This document shows, piece by piece, positions 56,101-62,844 of a stretch of DNA of 64,000 nt. A model generated the notes under the pieces. That model had not been told where the DNA came from, made no database searches, and was given only the letters and a program-made list of their open reading frames with translations. Positions within the stretch are counted from its first letter, which is position 1; each line of letters begins with the position of its first letter. This stretch comes from Heliocidaris tuberculata. Lineage: Eukaryota; Echinodermata; Echinoidea; Camarodonta; Echinometridae. The DNA lies in assembly GCA_025618425.1 (NCBI GenBank), contig CM046842.1:29689581-29753580 (forward strand), read 5' to 3'. The position numbers and the translations under genes are program-made.

Positions 56101-58769
56101 GAGATGCCTTCACCCGGTCTTCAGGGCATTCCTTGGATTTAAAGGAGATTTAATACAAGGGGTGTAGTTATTGACTTAGTGGTTACGGGATTATGATACT
56201 GCTACTTTCATTCATTTTTCTGCTTATTTTGATGAAAATTTTACTCTGAAGATGAAGAAAAAAACTCTTCCTGGAGAGACTTTCCCTGGAGCCCTTCCCT
56301 GTTGCACTGTCTGAGAGGGAGTTTGCCCTCATACTTTTGCTCCATTCTCATTACGAATGTTTAGGAAGGCCATGGTAGAGGTCTGAATGTTAGTTGGTGC
56401 CGTTTTAATCAGTTTGTTCAGTTACACAAACTGACACACTTGGATCTGACACCTGCCATATAAGGATCTTCAGAAGTGGGTACTCTGGTGAAGCTTAAAT
56501 ACTGTCTTTATTTTCCTGTGTGCCGTTTAAGTGGTAGCATTTTGTGATCTGCAGTTGGTACCATTGAGGGAATATGGTATAAATTTAGTTCCCAGTTATA
56601 TCAAGGCTTGTACGCTCCATACCAAGGATAGTATCAAAAATATGAAAATTGGCACAGTAAAAGTCAATTTGGGATGTGTATGGTACTCAAAGGATACATA
56701 TTGTAATCAATGATGACCTGTCATCAGTCTCATGAAGTGATTTAAACATCACTAACATGGCCTTCCTGAGCACTCTGATTGAGAATGGAACCAAAGAATG
56801 AGTGCGAACCCACTCTCAGAAAGTGCAACAGGGAAGGACTCTATAGGAAAGGTCCCTCCAGGAAGAGTGTTTTACCTAGTCGTAACCGCAAAATTTTCAT
56901 TAAAGTAAATGAAAAACTGAATGAAAATATTAATATCAAAGTTCCATAACAAAGTCAATAACTACACCCCTTGTATACATGAAATCTCCTTTAAATCCAA
57001 GGAATGCCCTGAAGACCAGGTGAAGGCATCTCTGGACAACATCCTCAAGGAAATTAAGCCATTGGATACCAGGTATTGACCTGTTATCTCGGTAGAGACC
57101 TCCAGCAGCATTGTGACAGTGTACTGAAGGGTTACAAGCTTAAATCACATAGGATTTGATTCACGTTGATCGACAAAGTCAATGAATCACCAAGGGTATG
57201 AATGATTTTGAACATTACCAAATTTGGTAACTCACTTTGTTATTGTTATGCAAATGAGGTGAAACCAGAAACAGCATTCACTTGTAGATGATAACTGAAT
57301 GTATTCAAGTAATGTGTTAGTAAATCCAGTTCTCCTTTCATTTTTGTGAAAAATGCAAAAATCTCCAACTTTCCAAGGGGTATGAATAATTTTGAGGACA
57401 ACTGTATATACAAAGGCACACATAAATTACGCACACGTACTGTGGCCGGAATTCACAAAGGAGGATTAAACCATGGATAAGGTTTAAACCTCCGTAAGCG
57501 TACTGAAATGAGCCCATGCGCGCACAGAAATGAAATATATGATTGGATCAGATTCCTTGCGCACGTACGCTTAAAAAACCCCAGGAGGGGGTCTAAACCT
57601 TGGTTTAAACCTCCTTTGTGAATTCGGGCCAGAGCCTTTTTCGGGGAGGGTGAATTTGTGGGGAAGATGAATTCGTGGGGATGATGAATTCGTGGGGATG
57701 TACGAATCAGCGCGCGCACGCATGCATTCGAAAAAGGTGACAGACTGAAACGACCATAAACTGGTCTAGTTTCTACCCAGAACAAATGATTCGTAAAATG
57801 GAATCTGCTACCTACCGAAATCAGAGAATCTATATCTCAACTCGTTTGTAAAAAATTTCCAATCTAAAATTCAAATCTCAACAGTCCAATACGCGAGGCC
57901 CATCATTAATTCCATGCTAGCCACAGTTGCGCCTGCAACAATGATATCCACTATTCATGGTGTAGTTGTTTGCAGTTGAAACAGAAGCAGAAGCAGAAGG
58001 TGTCTTTGATTTGATTTGATATTCAATTATTACCATCATAAATTTACAGTCTTTCAGCATGTATGGTCACATAAACAAATATTATAAATAGAAAAAAGAT
58101 GACGTCATAAGCAAAGCCTGACTTGACGTCCTCATCACAAATGAAATGATCATAAAATGAATATACATATGCAATTCAAAGTATACGTAGCTTTAGTAAT
58201 ATATATAGTGCACTTTTGTGAGGTTCTTGTTGGTTTTTCATAAATTTGATTTGATTTGATATGATTTGATTAGATTTAATTTGATTTTATTAGTTTCCAT
58301 TTCCATGTTCAGTTTACATAATGTATGTACAATGAGAAGTAGAGTATAAGCATATGATTCAAATGACATAATACAAAGAGTAATAACAGCTCAGTACAGT
58401 AAATATTTTCCAGTAGTTATAGTAAACGCATGCAATATATACAAATGTGGTGGAATTTGAAAATGAAATATTCCTCGTGACAAAAATCTTTAAACCTGTT
58501 CACAAAAATAAATCTTTAAAAGGAGCAATTAGCCTCTTTAATTTGTCTATGGTTTTCTTTAATTATGATAGCCTATTTCATTAACAATAATATGTTTTCT
58601 AAACGTTTGTTTTACTCTTTCGAAGACCTATCCAGCAAACTATGACGTCAGCACTCACGTGACCACACTTTTTCCAAAACCTATCCCAGCGCGTTTTGTC
58701 AGATTTCACCCGGATCGATATCGATTACATTTGGAGATGAGAATCGAGGTACTTGGGTTTGAAGGTTAA
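37750..58769 (+). CDS. EGF-SRCR-F5/8C-F5/8C mosaic protein gene (possibly disrupted)
   Basis: Proposed exons: 37750-37926, 40516-40632 (EGF), 40996-41160 and 41979-42141 (SRCR), 43975-44280 and 47517-47691 (F5/8C 1), 50248-50429, 55442-55618 and 58626-58769 (F5/8C 2). A possible signal exon lies at 36538-36601. All junction phases can be made to agree (1,1,1,2,0,1,0,0). The domains are extracellular modules that bind carbohydrate, lipid or protein; the product is probably secreted or surface-bound, of the lectin or scavenger-receptor kind common in echinoderms. It ends GFEG-TAA right after the last F5/8C strand, with AATAAA at 58871. Problems: a frame change inside 43975-44280 near 44063, and a TE at the start of domain 2. 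It may be a real gene with sequence errors, or a decaying copy. Confidence 0.6.
38124..38498. mobile_element. TTAA element, AGGGTACCAATCACC termini
   Basis: Flanked by TTAA (38120-38123, 38499-38502). Ends AGGGTACCAATCACC and GGTGATTGGTACACT. Contains a perfect 13-bp hairpin stem CTCGCGCGGAACC at 38326-38338 paired with 38352-38364. Confidence 0.75.
38890..39302. mobile_element. TIR element with AATCGCAATAGCAT arms
   Basis: Left CGCACACTCTACGATCGG and CAATCCAATTTTG; right CCAAAATCGGATCGCAGTC and CAGTGTGCGGTG. The outer CGCACAC words recall the GGCCACCGCACAC family. Confidence 0.6.
39412..40117. mobile_element. GATAACGATAAC MITE, copy 2, interrupted by a TTAA element
   Basis: The left end ATTTGTCCGATAACGATAAC and right end GTTATCGGACAAATGTGACC are inverted. 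Removing 39534-40015 rejoins GTGTGACTTTAATGAAAAAT, which matches the uninterrupted copy at 1-181. The right arm is enlarged by (CGTTCT)n at 40033-40095. Confidence 0.75.
39534..40015. mobile_element. TTAA element nested in a MITE
   Basis: 482 bp between TTAA 39530-39533 and 40016-40019. Perfect 18-bp inverted ends AGGGATTGATTAACTTTG. Non-coding. Similar termini (AGGGATTTGGTAACTTT) occur on the element at 52299-52676. Confidence 0.85.
40516..40632 (+). CDS. EGF-like domain exon
   Basis: Acceptor TTTCAG, donor CGAG|GTAAGT, phase 1-1, 117 nt, the classic shuffled EGF exon. Reads CISHPCLNGGSCLETILGFE then CACSDDYRGERCE, with six cysteines in EGF spacing. No calcium-binding D/N-x-D/E-Q/E signature is visible. 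Confidence 0.85.
40996..41160 (+). CDS. SRCR-like domain, first half exon
   Basis: Acceptor ACACTCAG, donor GAAG|GTACTT, phase 1-1. Reads VTLVGHVGGGNEGIIAFTT with WNVFYSELVCQHLGFE at the end, matching the SRCR core (VxLVG, EG, W, VCxxLGF). The usual WGTVCDD cysteine is absent, so the domain is divergent. Confidence 0.65.
41235..41325. repeat. Short TTAGGG-like tract
   Basis: GTTAGGGTTAGGGT occurs twice with GGGTCAGG variants between. Intronic; read as a decayed interstitial telomere-like or simple repeat. Confidence 0.6.
41375..41524. mobile_element. MITE, GACTTATAAAAGAGTTGCG termini
   Basis: Inverted ends CTTATAAAAGAGTTGCGATT and AATCGCAATTCTTTTATAAG. A hairpin-like element of about 150 bp with a second ATTGATATC/GATATCAATT pairing inside. 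Confidence 0.75.
41562..41720. mobile_element. GGGCCCTGTTTCATAAAACTT MITE, both ends present
   Basis: The right end, AACAAGTTTTATGAAACAGG then GCCC, is clear. The left end, GGGCTCCCGTTTCGGAATTT, is decayed. Contains TTGCTCTCAGCCAATCAGAT. Confidence 0.65.
41979..42141 (+). CDS. SRCR-like domain, second half exon
   Basis: Acceptor CACAATAG after a C-run, donor CCCC|GTGAGT, phase 1-2. Reads VVTVICPPTARNIIDCLYDS and then DQCGC, fitting the cysteines in the C-terminal half of SRCR. A MITE starts a few bases beyond the donor. Confidence 0.6.
42147..42422. mobile_element. MITE, TACACTGTAAAA termini, at an exon donor
   Basis: Inverted ends TACACTGTAAAAAAA and TTTTTTTACAGTGTA. Interior has GCCGTTTT and TTTACCGG. 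It begins 6 nt after the last base of the SRCR exon. Confidence 0.75.
42723..43134 (+). mobile_element. TTAA MITE, CCCTTTC family, copy 5
   Basis: TTAA at 42719-42722 and 43135-43138. Starts CCCTTTCAGGACAAG and ends CTGTCTCGAAAGGG. Confidence 0.8.
43408..43650. mobile_element. AATCGCAAAAGCATTAAAT repeat, copy
   Basis: Shares TTTTGGAAATAAATCGCAA, GGTTCTGAA and CGTAGACAATCATAGGACTG with 33900-34180. Confidence 0.55.
43751..43920 (+). repeat. Two decayed tandem copies of the F5/8C exon acceptor and start
   Basis: 43751-43799 and 43871-43920 each resemble the real exon edge at 43964-44020: GCAGTTAGCCCGTGCAAC, ACCGGATACCCGCT, GGCCTT. The pyrimidine tract before them (TTTACTCGTTTCCTCC) is copied as well. 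Spacing is 121 and 93 bp. Confidence 0.75.
43975..44280 (+). CDS. F5/8 type C domain 1, N-terminal exon (one frame change)
   Basis: Acceptor GCAGTTAG gives phase 2, matching the SRCR exon; donor GAAGAG|GTAGTT, phase 0. It opens PPCNTTGYPLGLQSG, then the frame must shift (2 nt extra, or 1 missing, near GTGTGT at about 44060) to read FEVQAHLNGKSAW, DQWLKFIFS, ITTQGYSDDSKWVTSYSVSW, which is F5/8C core sequence. The shift is either a real lesion or a dinucleotide error. Confidence 0.7.
44828..45029. mobile_element. 202-bp TTAA MITE in minisatellite, copy A
   Basis: Flanked by TTAA. Starts GGCCACCGCACACTACACG and ends with the complement; the inner arm CTGAGGTCGTACGACCT is itself palindromic. Confidence 0.85.
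45362..45562. mobile_element. 202-bp TTAA MITE, copy B
   Basis: Same orientation and TTAA flanks as copy A. Its left flank (CAGGCTAAAGTCCACCAGAC) is identical to that of copy D. Confidence 0.85.
45680..45881. mobile_element. 202-bp TTAA MITE, copy C
   Basis: Left TTAA 45676-45679; the right flank reads ATTAA. Same orientation as A. Confidence 0.85.
46038..46238. mobile_element. 202-bp TTAA MITE, copy D
   Basis: Left TTAA 46034-46037; the right flank TTTAGTGTGAG has left the minisatellite. Confidence 0.85.
46326..46527. mobile_element. 202-bp MITE, copy E, inverted
   Basis: Opposite orientation to the other five (GTCCACGACCTCGCAAAAAT on plus). Flanks CTCAA and TTTAAGG. Confidence 0.85.
46599..46800. 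mobile_element. 202-bp TTAA MITE, copy F
   Basis: Left flank GACTAAA, right flank TTAAAGG. Same orientation as A. Confidence 0.85.
47100..47400. repeat. (CT)n and (TTC)n microsatellites
   Basis: CT-rich run 47109-47210, then a pure TTC run 47327-47382. Confidence 0.9.
47517..47691 (+). CDS. F5/8 type C domain 1, C-terminal exon
   Basis: Reads PPGNYDRNSYVTHIFVKPMV, then SFKIHPKTF and IALRFELYGYG, the last strands of F5/8C. The acceptor CCCCCTTAG at 47516 gives phase 0 and agrees with the previous exon. The alternative acceptor at 47544 (CCCCCAG) has a better tract but would need phase 1. Donor ATTG|GTATGT, phase 1. Confidence 0.65.
47745..48490. repeat. Repeat debris in F5/8C intron
   Basis: Pieces of the GGGGTCCAATTC / GACAAGCA repeat (47745-47905), followed by a stretch with GGCATTGGAATGACGCCTCA and GTACGATATCACTTTCACAT, related to the MITE at 8185-8655. 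Confidence 0.45.
48604..50217. mobile_element. hAT-like element with CTCAGTGG duplication at an exon
   Basis: Flanked by perfect CTCAGTGG at 48596-48603 and 50218-50225. Ends CACTGGCGTAGCCAGG and CCTGGCTACGCCAGTG are exact inverted 16-mers. 1614 bp; no transposase motif recognised, so it is probably non-autonomous. It contains an A-run, G/C-runs at both ends and AT-rich filler. Confidence 0.85.
50248..50429 (+). CDS. F5/8 type C domain 2, N-terminal exon
   Basis: Reads RGLGVENGRIPDASITASSV, GRLNGDINLSQ, NAGAWSPRSIDKDKWLK; donor AAG|GTAAAA, phase 0. The acceptor ACCCCAG at 50247 gives phase 1, in register with the previous exon, but drops the usual first cysteine. Upstream sequence across the hAT insertion (TTTCAG at 48580-48585, then SINLSGELGCTPQP) would supply that cysteine but needs a 1-nt correction. 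Confidence 0.65.
50617..51203. mobile_element. Inverted-repeat unit carrying a SAP-domain ORF
   Basis: A 39-bp inverted repeat with one mismatch (left 50617-50655 AATTCGAGCGATCGCCAATA..., right 51165-51203) frames one ORF. Outside it are decayed ends of the GCGCTAATCGAG / ATGACGCCTCGTGTGAGC family (50560-50616, 51204-51282), so it may sit inside an older MITE. Confidence 0.65.
50803..51144 (+). CDS. SAP-domain protein, 113 aa, inside an inverted-repeat unit
   Basis: Intact ORF from ATG to TAG. Residues about 7-42 fit a SAP motif: FKNMTVLQLKAFLTERGIP then KRKLELELLIRRA. SAP modules bind DNA. The rest is basic (GRKRRRVP) and ends without a known domain; the VSWKADLR segment recalls the region after SAP in large invertebrate gene families linked to mobile DNA, but this is from memory and weak. 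It lies in an intron of the discoidin gene on the same strand. It may be a first exon captured by a transposon, or a small independent gene. Confidence 0.55.
   Translation: MASVSQDFKNMTVLQLKAFLTERGIPCNGKRKLELELLIRRAAECYSVIEPCDREASGRKRRRVPAADGSVRDLNDKAVSWKADLRCYARPPGHSPTGQIPEVTRSQKLSHIA
51300..51440. repeat. GGGCCGGATCCAGGGGGGCC repeat
   Basis: C-, G- and T-runs with GGGGGCCGAATTG twice. The start AGGGCCGGATCCAGGGG is related to the CAGGGGCGGATC family. Confidence 0.55.
51888..52294 (-). mobile_element. TTAA MITE, CCCTTTC family, copy 6
   Basis: TTAA at 51884-51887 and 52295-52298; starts CCCTTTCAAGACAACTG and ends CTGTCCTGAAAGGG. The right TTAA is shared with the next element. Confidence 0.8.
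52299..52676. mobile_element. TTAA element, AGGGATTTGGTAACTTT termini
   Basis: TTAA at 52295-52298 and 52677-52680. Ends AGGGATTTGGTAACTTTGTG and GAAAGTTACCAAATCACT. No ORF. Confidence 0.8.
53155..53290 (+). pseudogene. THAP-like zinc-finger fragment
   Basis: Starts ATG and reads MPNRCIVAGCIARP, then a stop and frame change, then HHFPKDENLRKLWVATV. The C-x4-C start and the later FPKD and LW residues fit the THAP (C2CH) DNA-binding domain used by several transposases and host genes. It is broken and incomplete. Confidence 0.5.
53327..53557 (-). CDS. Hypothetical acidic ORF, 76 aa
   Basis: Reads MDSDRESDLEDFFEPD, SDLSDDLSIPKEKK, KCSGKGNSTIMFEPLAED and an Ala/Glu-rich end. Ser/Asp-rich N-termini of this sort are frequent in transposase and transposon-derived proteins, but no domain can be named. 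It lies in a TTAA element converging on the THAP-like fragment. It may be a first exon or a remnant. Confidence 0.35.
   Translation of the reverse strand: MDSDRESDLEDFFEPDTNSDLSDDLSIPKEKKLKCSGKGNSTIMFEPLAEDAPGHGEEVAGEGAAGEAAAAAGEEK
55442..55618 (+). CDS. F5/8 type C domain 2, middle exon
   Basis: Acceptor GACTGAGCAG, donor AAAG|GTACTA, phase 0-0, 59 codons. Reads VDLGSVRLVTGVITQGRPGN, then VTSFRISLSSDNLNWTFALE, the classic central strands of F5/8C. It starts 69 bp after the foldback element. Confidence 0.8.
55730..57404. mobile_element. Tc1/mariner-like palindromic element with IR/DR ends
   Basis: TA at 55728-55729 and 57405-57406. Starts CAGTTGTCCTCAGAATTATT. Each arm has two direct copies of CAGAATTATTCATACCC (about 55741 and 55928; inverted about 57190 and 57378), the IR/DR layout known from Sleeping Beauty-type elements. 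The interior is also inverted, so the whole 1.67 kb is a palindrome with centre near 56570. No transposase is recognisable. Confidence 0.75.
57443..57631. mobile_element. MITE, GGCCGGAATTCACAAAGGAGG termini
   Basis: Inverted ends GGAATTCACAAAGGAGG and CCTCCTTTGTGAATTCGGGCC. An inner pair GGTTTAAACC and AACCTTGGTTTAAACC extends it. Confidence 0.75.
58000..58300. repeat. TTTGATTTGATTTGAT repeat tracts
   Basis: Runs of TTTGA at 58006-58020 and 58246-58285 around AT-rich repeat sequence, in the last intron of the discoidin gene. Confidence 0.6.
58626..58769 (+). CDS. F5/8 type C domain 2, last exon
   Basis: Acceptor CTTTCGAAG, phase 0, reads TYPANYDVSTHVTTLFPKPI, then ARFVRFHPD and MRIEVLGFEG, then TAA. 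This matches the final strands of F5/8C, apart from the closing cysteine, which is missing (GFEG instead of a Gly-Cys end). Confidence 0.8.
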   Translation, partial: TYPANYDVSTHVTTLFPKPIPARFVRFHPDRYRLHLEMRIEVLGFEG

Positions 58770-58870
58770 AGGTCATCTTTGTGGTAATGAAGCTACATCT
58801 GAGGAGAAACTCTTTGACAGTTGCTTAGAATTGTTTATCGTGCATGATTAAAATATTTTGCTAAAAATCT

Positions 58871-58876
58871 AATAAA
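58871..58876 (+). terminator. Candidate polyadenylation signal
   Basis: AATAAA about 100 nt after the stop of the discoidin gene. Confidence 0.45.
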
Positions 58877-58879
58877 ATG

Positions 58880-59225
58880 AAAAGAAATTAGAGGTGTGAA
58901 AACTTGTTGTAATGCTCGTCTCTACCAGCTTTATTTCCCCATCTTCGTTCATCACTCAACTGTTAAACATGCAAGTGTTGTCAACAATATTTTCGCAGAT
59001 ACCATTACAATGTATGTATTTAATTTTCATGAAGATGCATGTATGTATATACATTATGAATACCGAGGTGTGAATGCATGATTTGCCAAATGAATTAGCT
59101 AAACACGTCGAAAAGAGGGGTATAATATCGACAGATTCAGCTAACGTAACAGTATCTTCAGTTCTGTGCCAAATTACCATCTCGTTATTCATCTATCTCT
59201 ACACCAATAAGTGTACTTTTCAACG

Positions 59226-59263
<38 letters not shown>

Positions 59264-59533
59264 TAATATTAAGTTAATTTTATTTTTCGTCTTTTCCAAT
59301 AGTAGGACTCAACATAACTTCAACCTACTTAAGGAATTATGATTACTATTATACCGTAAGGATAGTACAGAGTGTAATATGATATTGAGATAACGAATTG
59401 AGATAATGAAAACATGATAATAGTATAATGACACGACATTTGGGCAGAAATAAGCCCAACTCTCATTTCATGAGGTATTATGTATTAAGTATCTTTCAAT
59501 CTCGTCTTTTACGTTTAAGTCTCTGTAGCAGAA

Positions 59534-59572
<39 letters not shown>

Positions 59573-59834
59573 TACATAAATTTGATGGTATAATCAATAT
59601 TTAAATACTGTTGCTTCATTAGCTAAATACGTCGGAGGAAGTGTAAAATAATGACGGATTCAGCTGACGTATATACAATAAACCACTGCCAAACACTTTG
59701 CCCACAGGTACCTTTGTGTTATTGTGAAAGGCGTTATAATTAAACTGAGCTATGATTACACAATTACCGCATAACATACAGTATATGATACTTGTTACAT
59801 GAACATTGGTACAGTATGTCCACATAATGACATA
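58880..59834. other. Spacer with simple repeats
   Basis: (CA)n at 59228-59262 and (TA)n at 59540-59568. No gene recognised. Confidence 0.6.
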
Positions 59835-60133
59835 GGCCCGTATTCTCGAAAGCCGCCTGACTTTAAGCCAGGCTTAAACCCCCGCCTAAGTGCGCAGATT
59901 TAGGCCACTGAGATACAAACCACCATAGTTCTGAAACTAAATGCAAATACAAATACTTGTCTTGATGAAATTGATTTCTGGTGTTCATTTCACACCAAAA
60001 AAGAACTTTCAACATTAATTTTATTACATAAAAAGTAACAATTTATAGGGAACTTAGGCACTTGGCCTTCCATGAATCCGCGGCGCCTAAGATATGCCAG
60101 GCTTAACTTAGGCCGCTTTCGAGAATACGGGCC
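59835..60133. mobile_element. MITE, GGCCCGTATTCTCGAAAG termini, copy 1
   Basis: Inverted ends GGCCCGTATTCTCGAAAG and CTTTCGAGAATACGGGCC, extended by AAGCCAGGCTTAA pairing. Confidence 0.8.
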
Positions 60134-60209
60134 ACTGTGCTGATATGAGACTTATATTTTGTCTTATATACTTCTAAGAGTAGGAAATAATGAGCGTCGT
60201 ATGTACCTA

Positions 60210-60580
60210 ATGCCCGTTGCACAAAAGGCGTCATTTGCCTGACGTAATAATGCGTCAGCAAGTGCTGTTAATAAATAAATAGATAAATAAATAAATAATA
60301 AAAATTTCATAATGAACAGTGCATTGCCTGCACACGCTTGCTTTATCAGTGTTTATAGGGAAGACAACAGACTAACTCAGTCGAAATGGCGCCTCAAGTG
60401 CAACAAGCAAAATGGCGATGTTTCACTGCTGGCGCAGGATTGCGTCTGTGACTGACGCAGTCTTTGACGCAGGCATACGAGAGTAATATCATACAAAAAG
60501 TGAATTAAATGAACAACGCAAACGAGTTACCTTTATAGACTTGATTAGCGCGGGAAATTACGCAACCGAAATAAAGCCTA
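60210..60580. mobile_element. MITE, CCGTTGCACAAAAGGCGTCATT family
   Basis: Left CCCGTTGCACAAAAGGCGTC; right TTGATTAGCGCGGGAAATTA and CGCAACCGAAATAAAG. Related to 8185-8655. Confidence 0.5.
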
Positions 60581-60582
60581 GA

Positions 60583-60897
60583 CTTAACTTAGGCCACTTT
60601 CGGGAATACAGGCCATTGAGTTCAATAACTGATTTATGGAAGGCCATTCGTCAACTCCTAAGTTCTGTATAAATTACTATATTTATGTAACAAAATAAAG
60701 AAAAAACTTATTTTCTGGCATGAAATGAGCGTCAAAAATCAATTCTATCGTGTCGGATTTTGTATTTGTATTTAGTCCCAAAACTATGGTGATTTTGTAT
60801 AGGATTAAAAGAGACATTTGGCTCTCCGTAATTTGGTTGCCTAAATCTACACACTCAGGCGGGGGCTTACGTTAGGCACCTTTCGAGAATACGGGCC
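60583..60897. mobile_element. MITE, GGCCCGTATTCTCGAAAG termini, copy 2
   Basis: The right end CTTTCGAGAATACGGGCC is clear; the left part CTTTCGGGAATACAGGCC is in the same orientation, so this copy is rearranged or composite. Confidence 0.55.
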
Positions 60898-61029
60898 ATT
60901 GCATTGTTGATTTTGCATTCGAGTATGAACATACCTCTCATGTGGCGCCTCCATGGCCGCCCCGCCAGTCGCTGTCCTGCGTTAGCAAATGACTCCTCGC
61001 GTTGACTGGCATTATAATTCACTTCTCAG

Positions 61030-62400
61030 TTAGACTTAAGCCAGGCCAGGCTCACAATAGGCGTTATTTCCATTGCGTCAGTACCTGCGCTAATCAAGTC
61101 TGTATATGCAATTATCCAGTCCGCTAGTTATTAAAGTACTTTTTGCACTGATCATTTTACAATATACTGTTTTAACGATATACACTCTTTCATGACGCAC
61201 AAAGTACAGTACAACTCACTGACGCTGTCCTTACGGCAGCAAATAACGTCTCGAGAGCCGGGCTTAGATAGAATGATCAAACATCAACTGAAGAGTTTCT
61301 GCTCTGCGAAGTTTCCGTGGTACCTTATACTGATTGGCGCTAGTGTTGGGATTGGTCAGTACGAGTGCCTTCAACTTTTCAAATGTGCCGGGTTTCACGA
61401 TGTGCACTCGTGGGTGTGAAACGGAGCCCTCTTGGCGTAGTCGTTCGTAGTCAATGTTACGATCACAGAACTCGTGGTCAATCTGGTAAAATCATAGAGA
61501 TATTTCACCCAAACATTAATTTTGACGCTTGGATTTTTAAACTTTAAAATGAATGAAAGGCTACTATTATGTGGATATGGCGTTGGGCGGAGTGGGAGTG
61601 GTTATCAATATTTTCATTCCATCCAGAATAGGCTAACCAGTAGATTGATTAATAAAATAATAATTACACCGAGAGCTTTTCATAAATATTACTTAAGAAA
61701 AATGTTAACAAAGTATTATAAGCATGTGTAAGGGCTATCTAAATTCGGTAAAATAAAATATGTGTGTCCTTACGTCATATAGACTCCAACTTAAATTGCT
61801 TACAAAGTTATTCTTTCATTACTAGGCTCTGAATATAATCACAGTGGTGTAACTAGGAATAATGTCGATAAGCATATTGGGCCTAATGTACCTCCTTCTG
61901 CCAGAGGTAGGATGCAAGGCGGCTTGGCTGGCATGGGGGGTATATGCTCCCTAGAAAATGTTGAAATATTCAAGCCATTCTCATGTACTGATATAATTTG
62001 TCAAGTATATATTCTCAAGTCACTGTTTTGTTCTTTTGGGGGGCCTCTGAAAGAAGGGGGCTACCCCCCCCCCCCTGATACACCACCATTTCAATTGTTG
62101 TAAATATAAGTGCTCTTGCTTACGATTTCAAGTTTCTGTTTTGCAACTTCAATGCTCTGTGCGTCTGTAGATTGCAGCTCCAAAAATACCACGTAGTAAG
62201 GCAATAGCTCATCTCTCTCAAATGCTGAGTAATAGAATAAAGTAAGAAATATATATCAAATGATATTCTCTAGTCCCCTAGTCTTGTATCTGTTGTAGTT
62301 GATACGGGTAGTTGTATATAATTTTACCACGCATATTTGAAATATTTCTTTTTCAGTCTGTACGACCCATATTTATCAAATATACAGTTGAACCATCAAG
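61030..62400. other. Spacer, no gene recognised
   Basis: Begins with a partial GCGTCAGTACCTGCGCTAAT MITE (61050-61130) and has a C-run repeat near 62065. The ORFs at 61192-61731 show no known domain. Confidence 0.45.
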
Positions 62401-62582
62401 CTCTCACCGAGGTTTAAAGTTTTCCCGTCATTAAACTCCATTTTATGCAGTGTGCGTAGACCGAAGGCGTAGCATGCATGGTCAAGCCTTGAGGGGAAGA
62501 TTTGAGGTATTACTAGGCAGATGACCTGTGAGGAGTCAGGGGAATCATATTTTTCCCGTTGCCTCCCCCATCTTTTTATCAC

Positions 62583-62820
62583 TTATCCTCTTTTTTTTTT
62601 CTTCTTCTTCTTCTTTTGGGGCACTCCACCCCTCCCCACGTACCACTGCCACTGCTTAGAACAAGCATATATCCTGCTGAAAGCATCATGGTTTTACTTG
62701 ATTGTGAGTAGAAGAAGGGTCTATACACCTTCGTGATATTCCGCATGTTCAGTATAAGAACGTATGGGGCCTCCCCCCCCCCCCCCCCACACACACACAC
62801 ACACACCTACACCTCACTGA
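62583..62820. repeat. (TTC), C-run and (CA)n low-complexity tracts
   Basis: T-run and TTC at 62591-62616, C-run 62773-62788, CA-run 62789-62806. Confidence 0.85.
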
Positions 62821-62844
62821 TACATTGCTGGAAGAGTGGTTTAC

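Noticed and set aside
62408..62487. Further GH3 exon on minus (LDHACYAFGLRTLHKM)
   Set aside because: The donor is good (CTCG|GTGAG), but the phase does not match the preceding exon and the residues are not clearly GH3.
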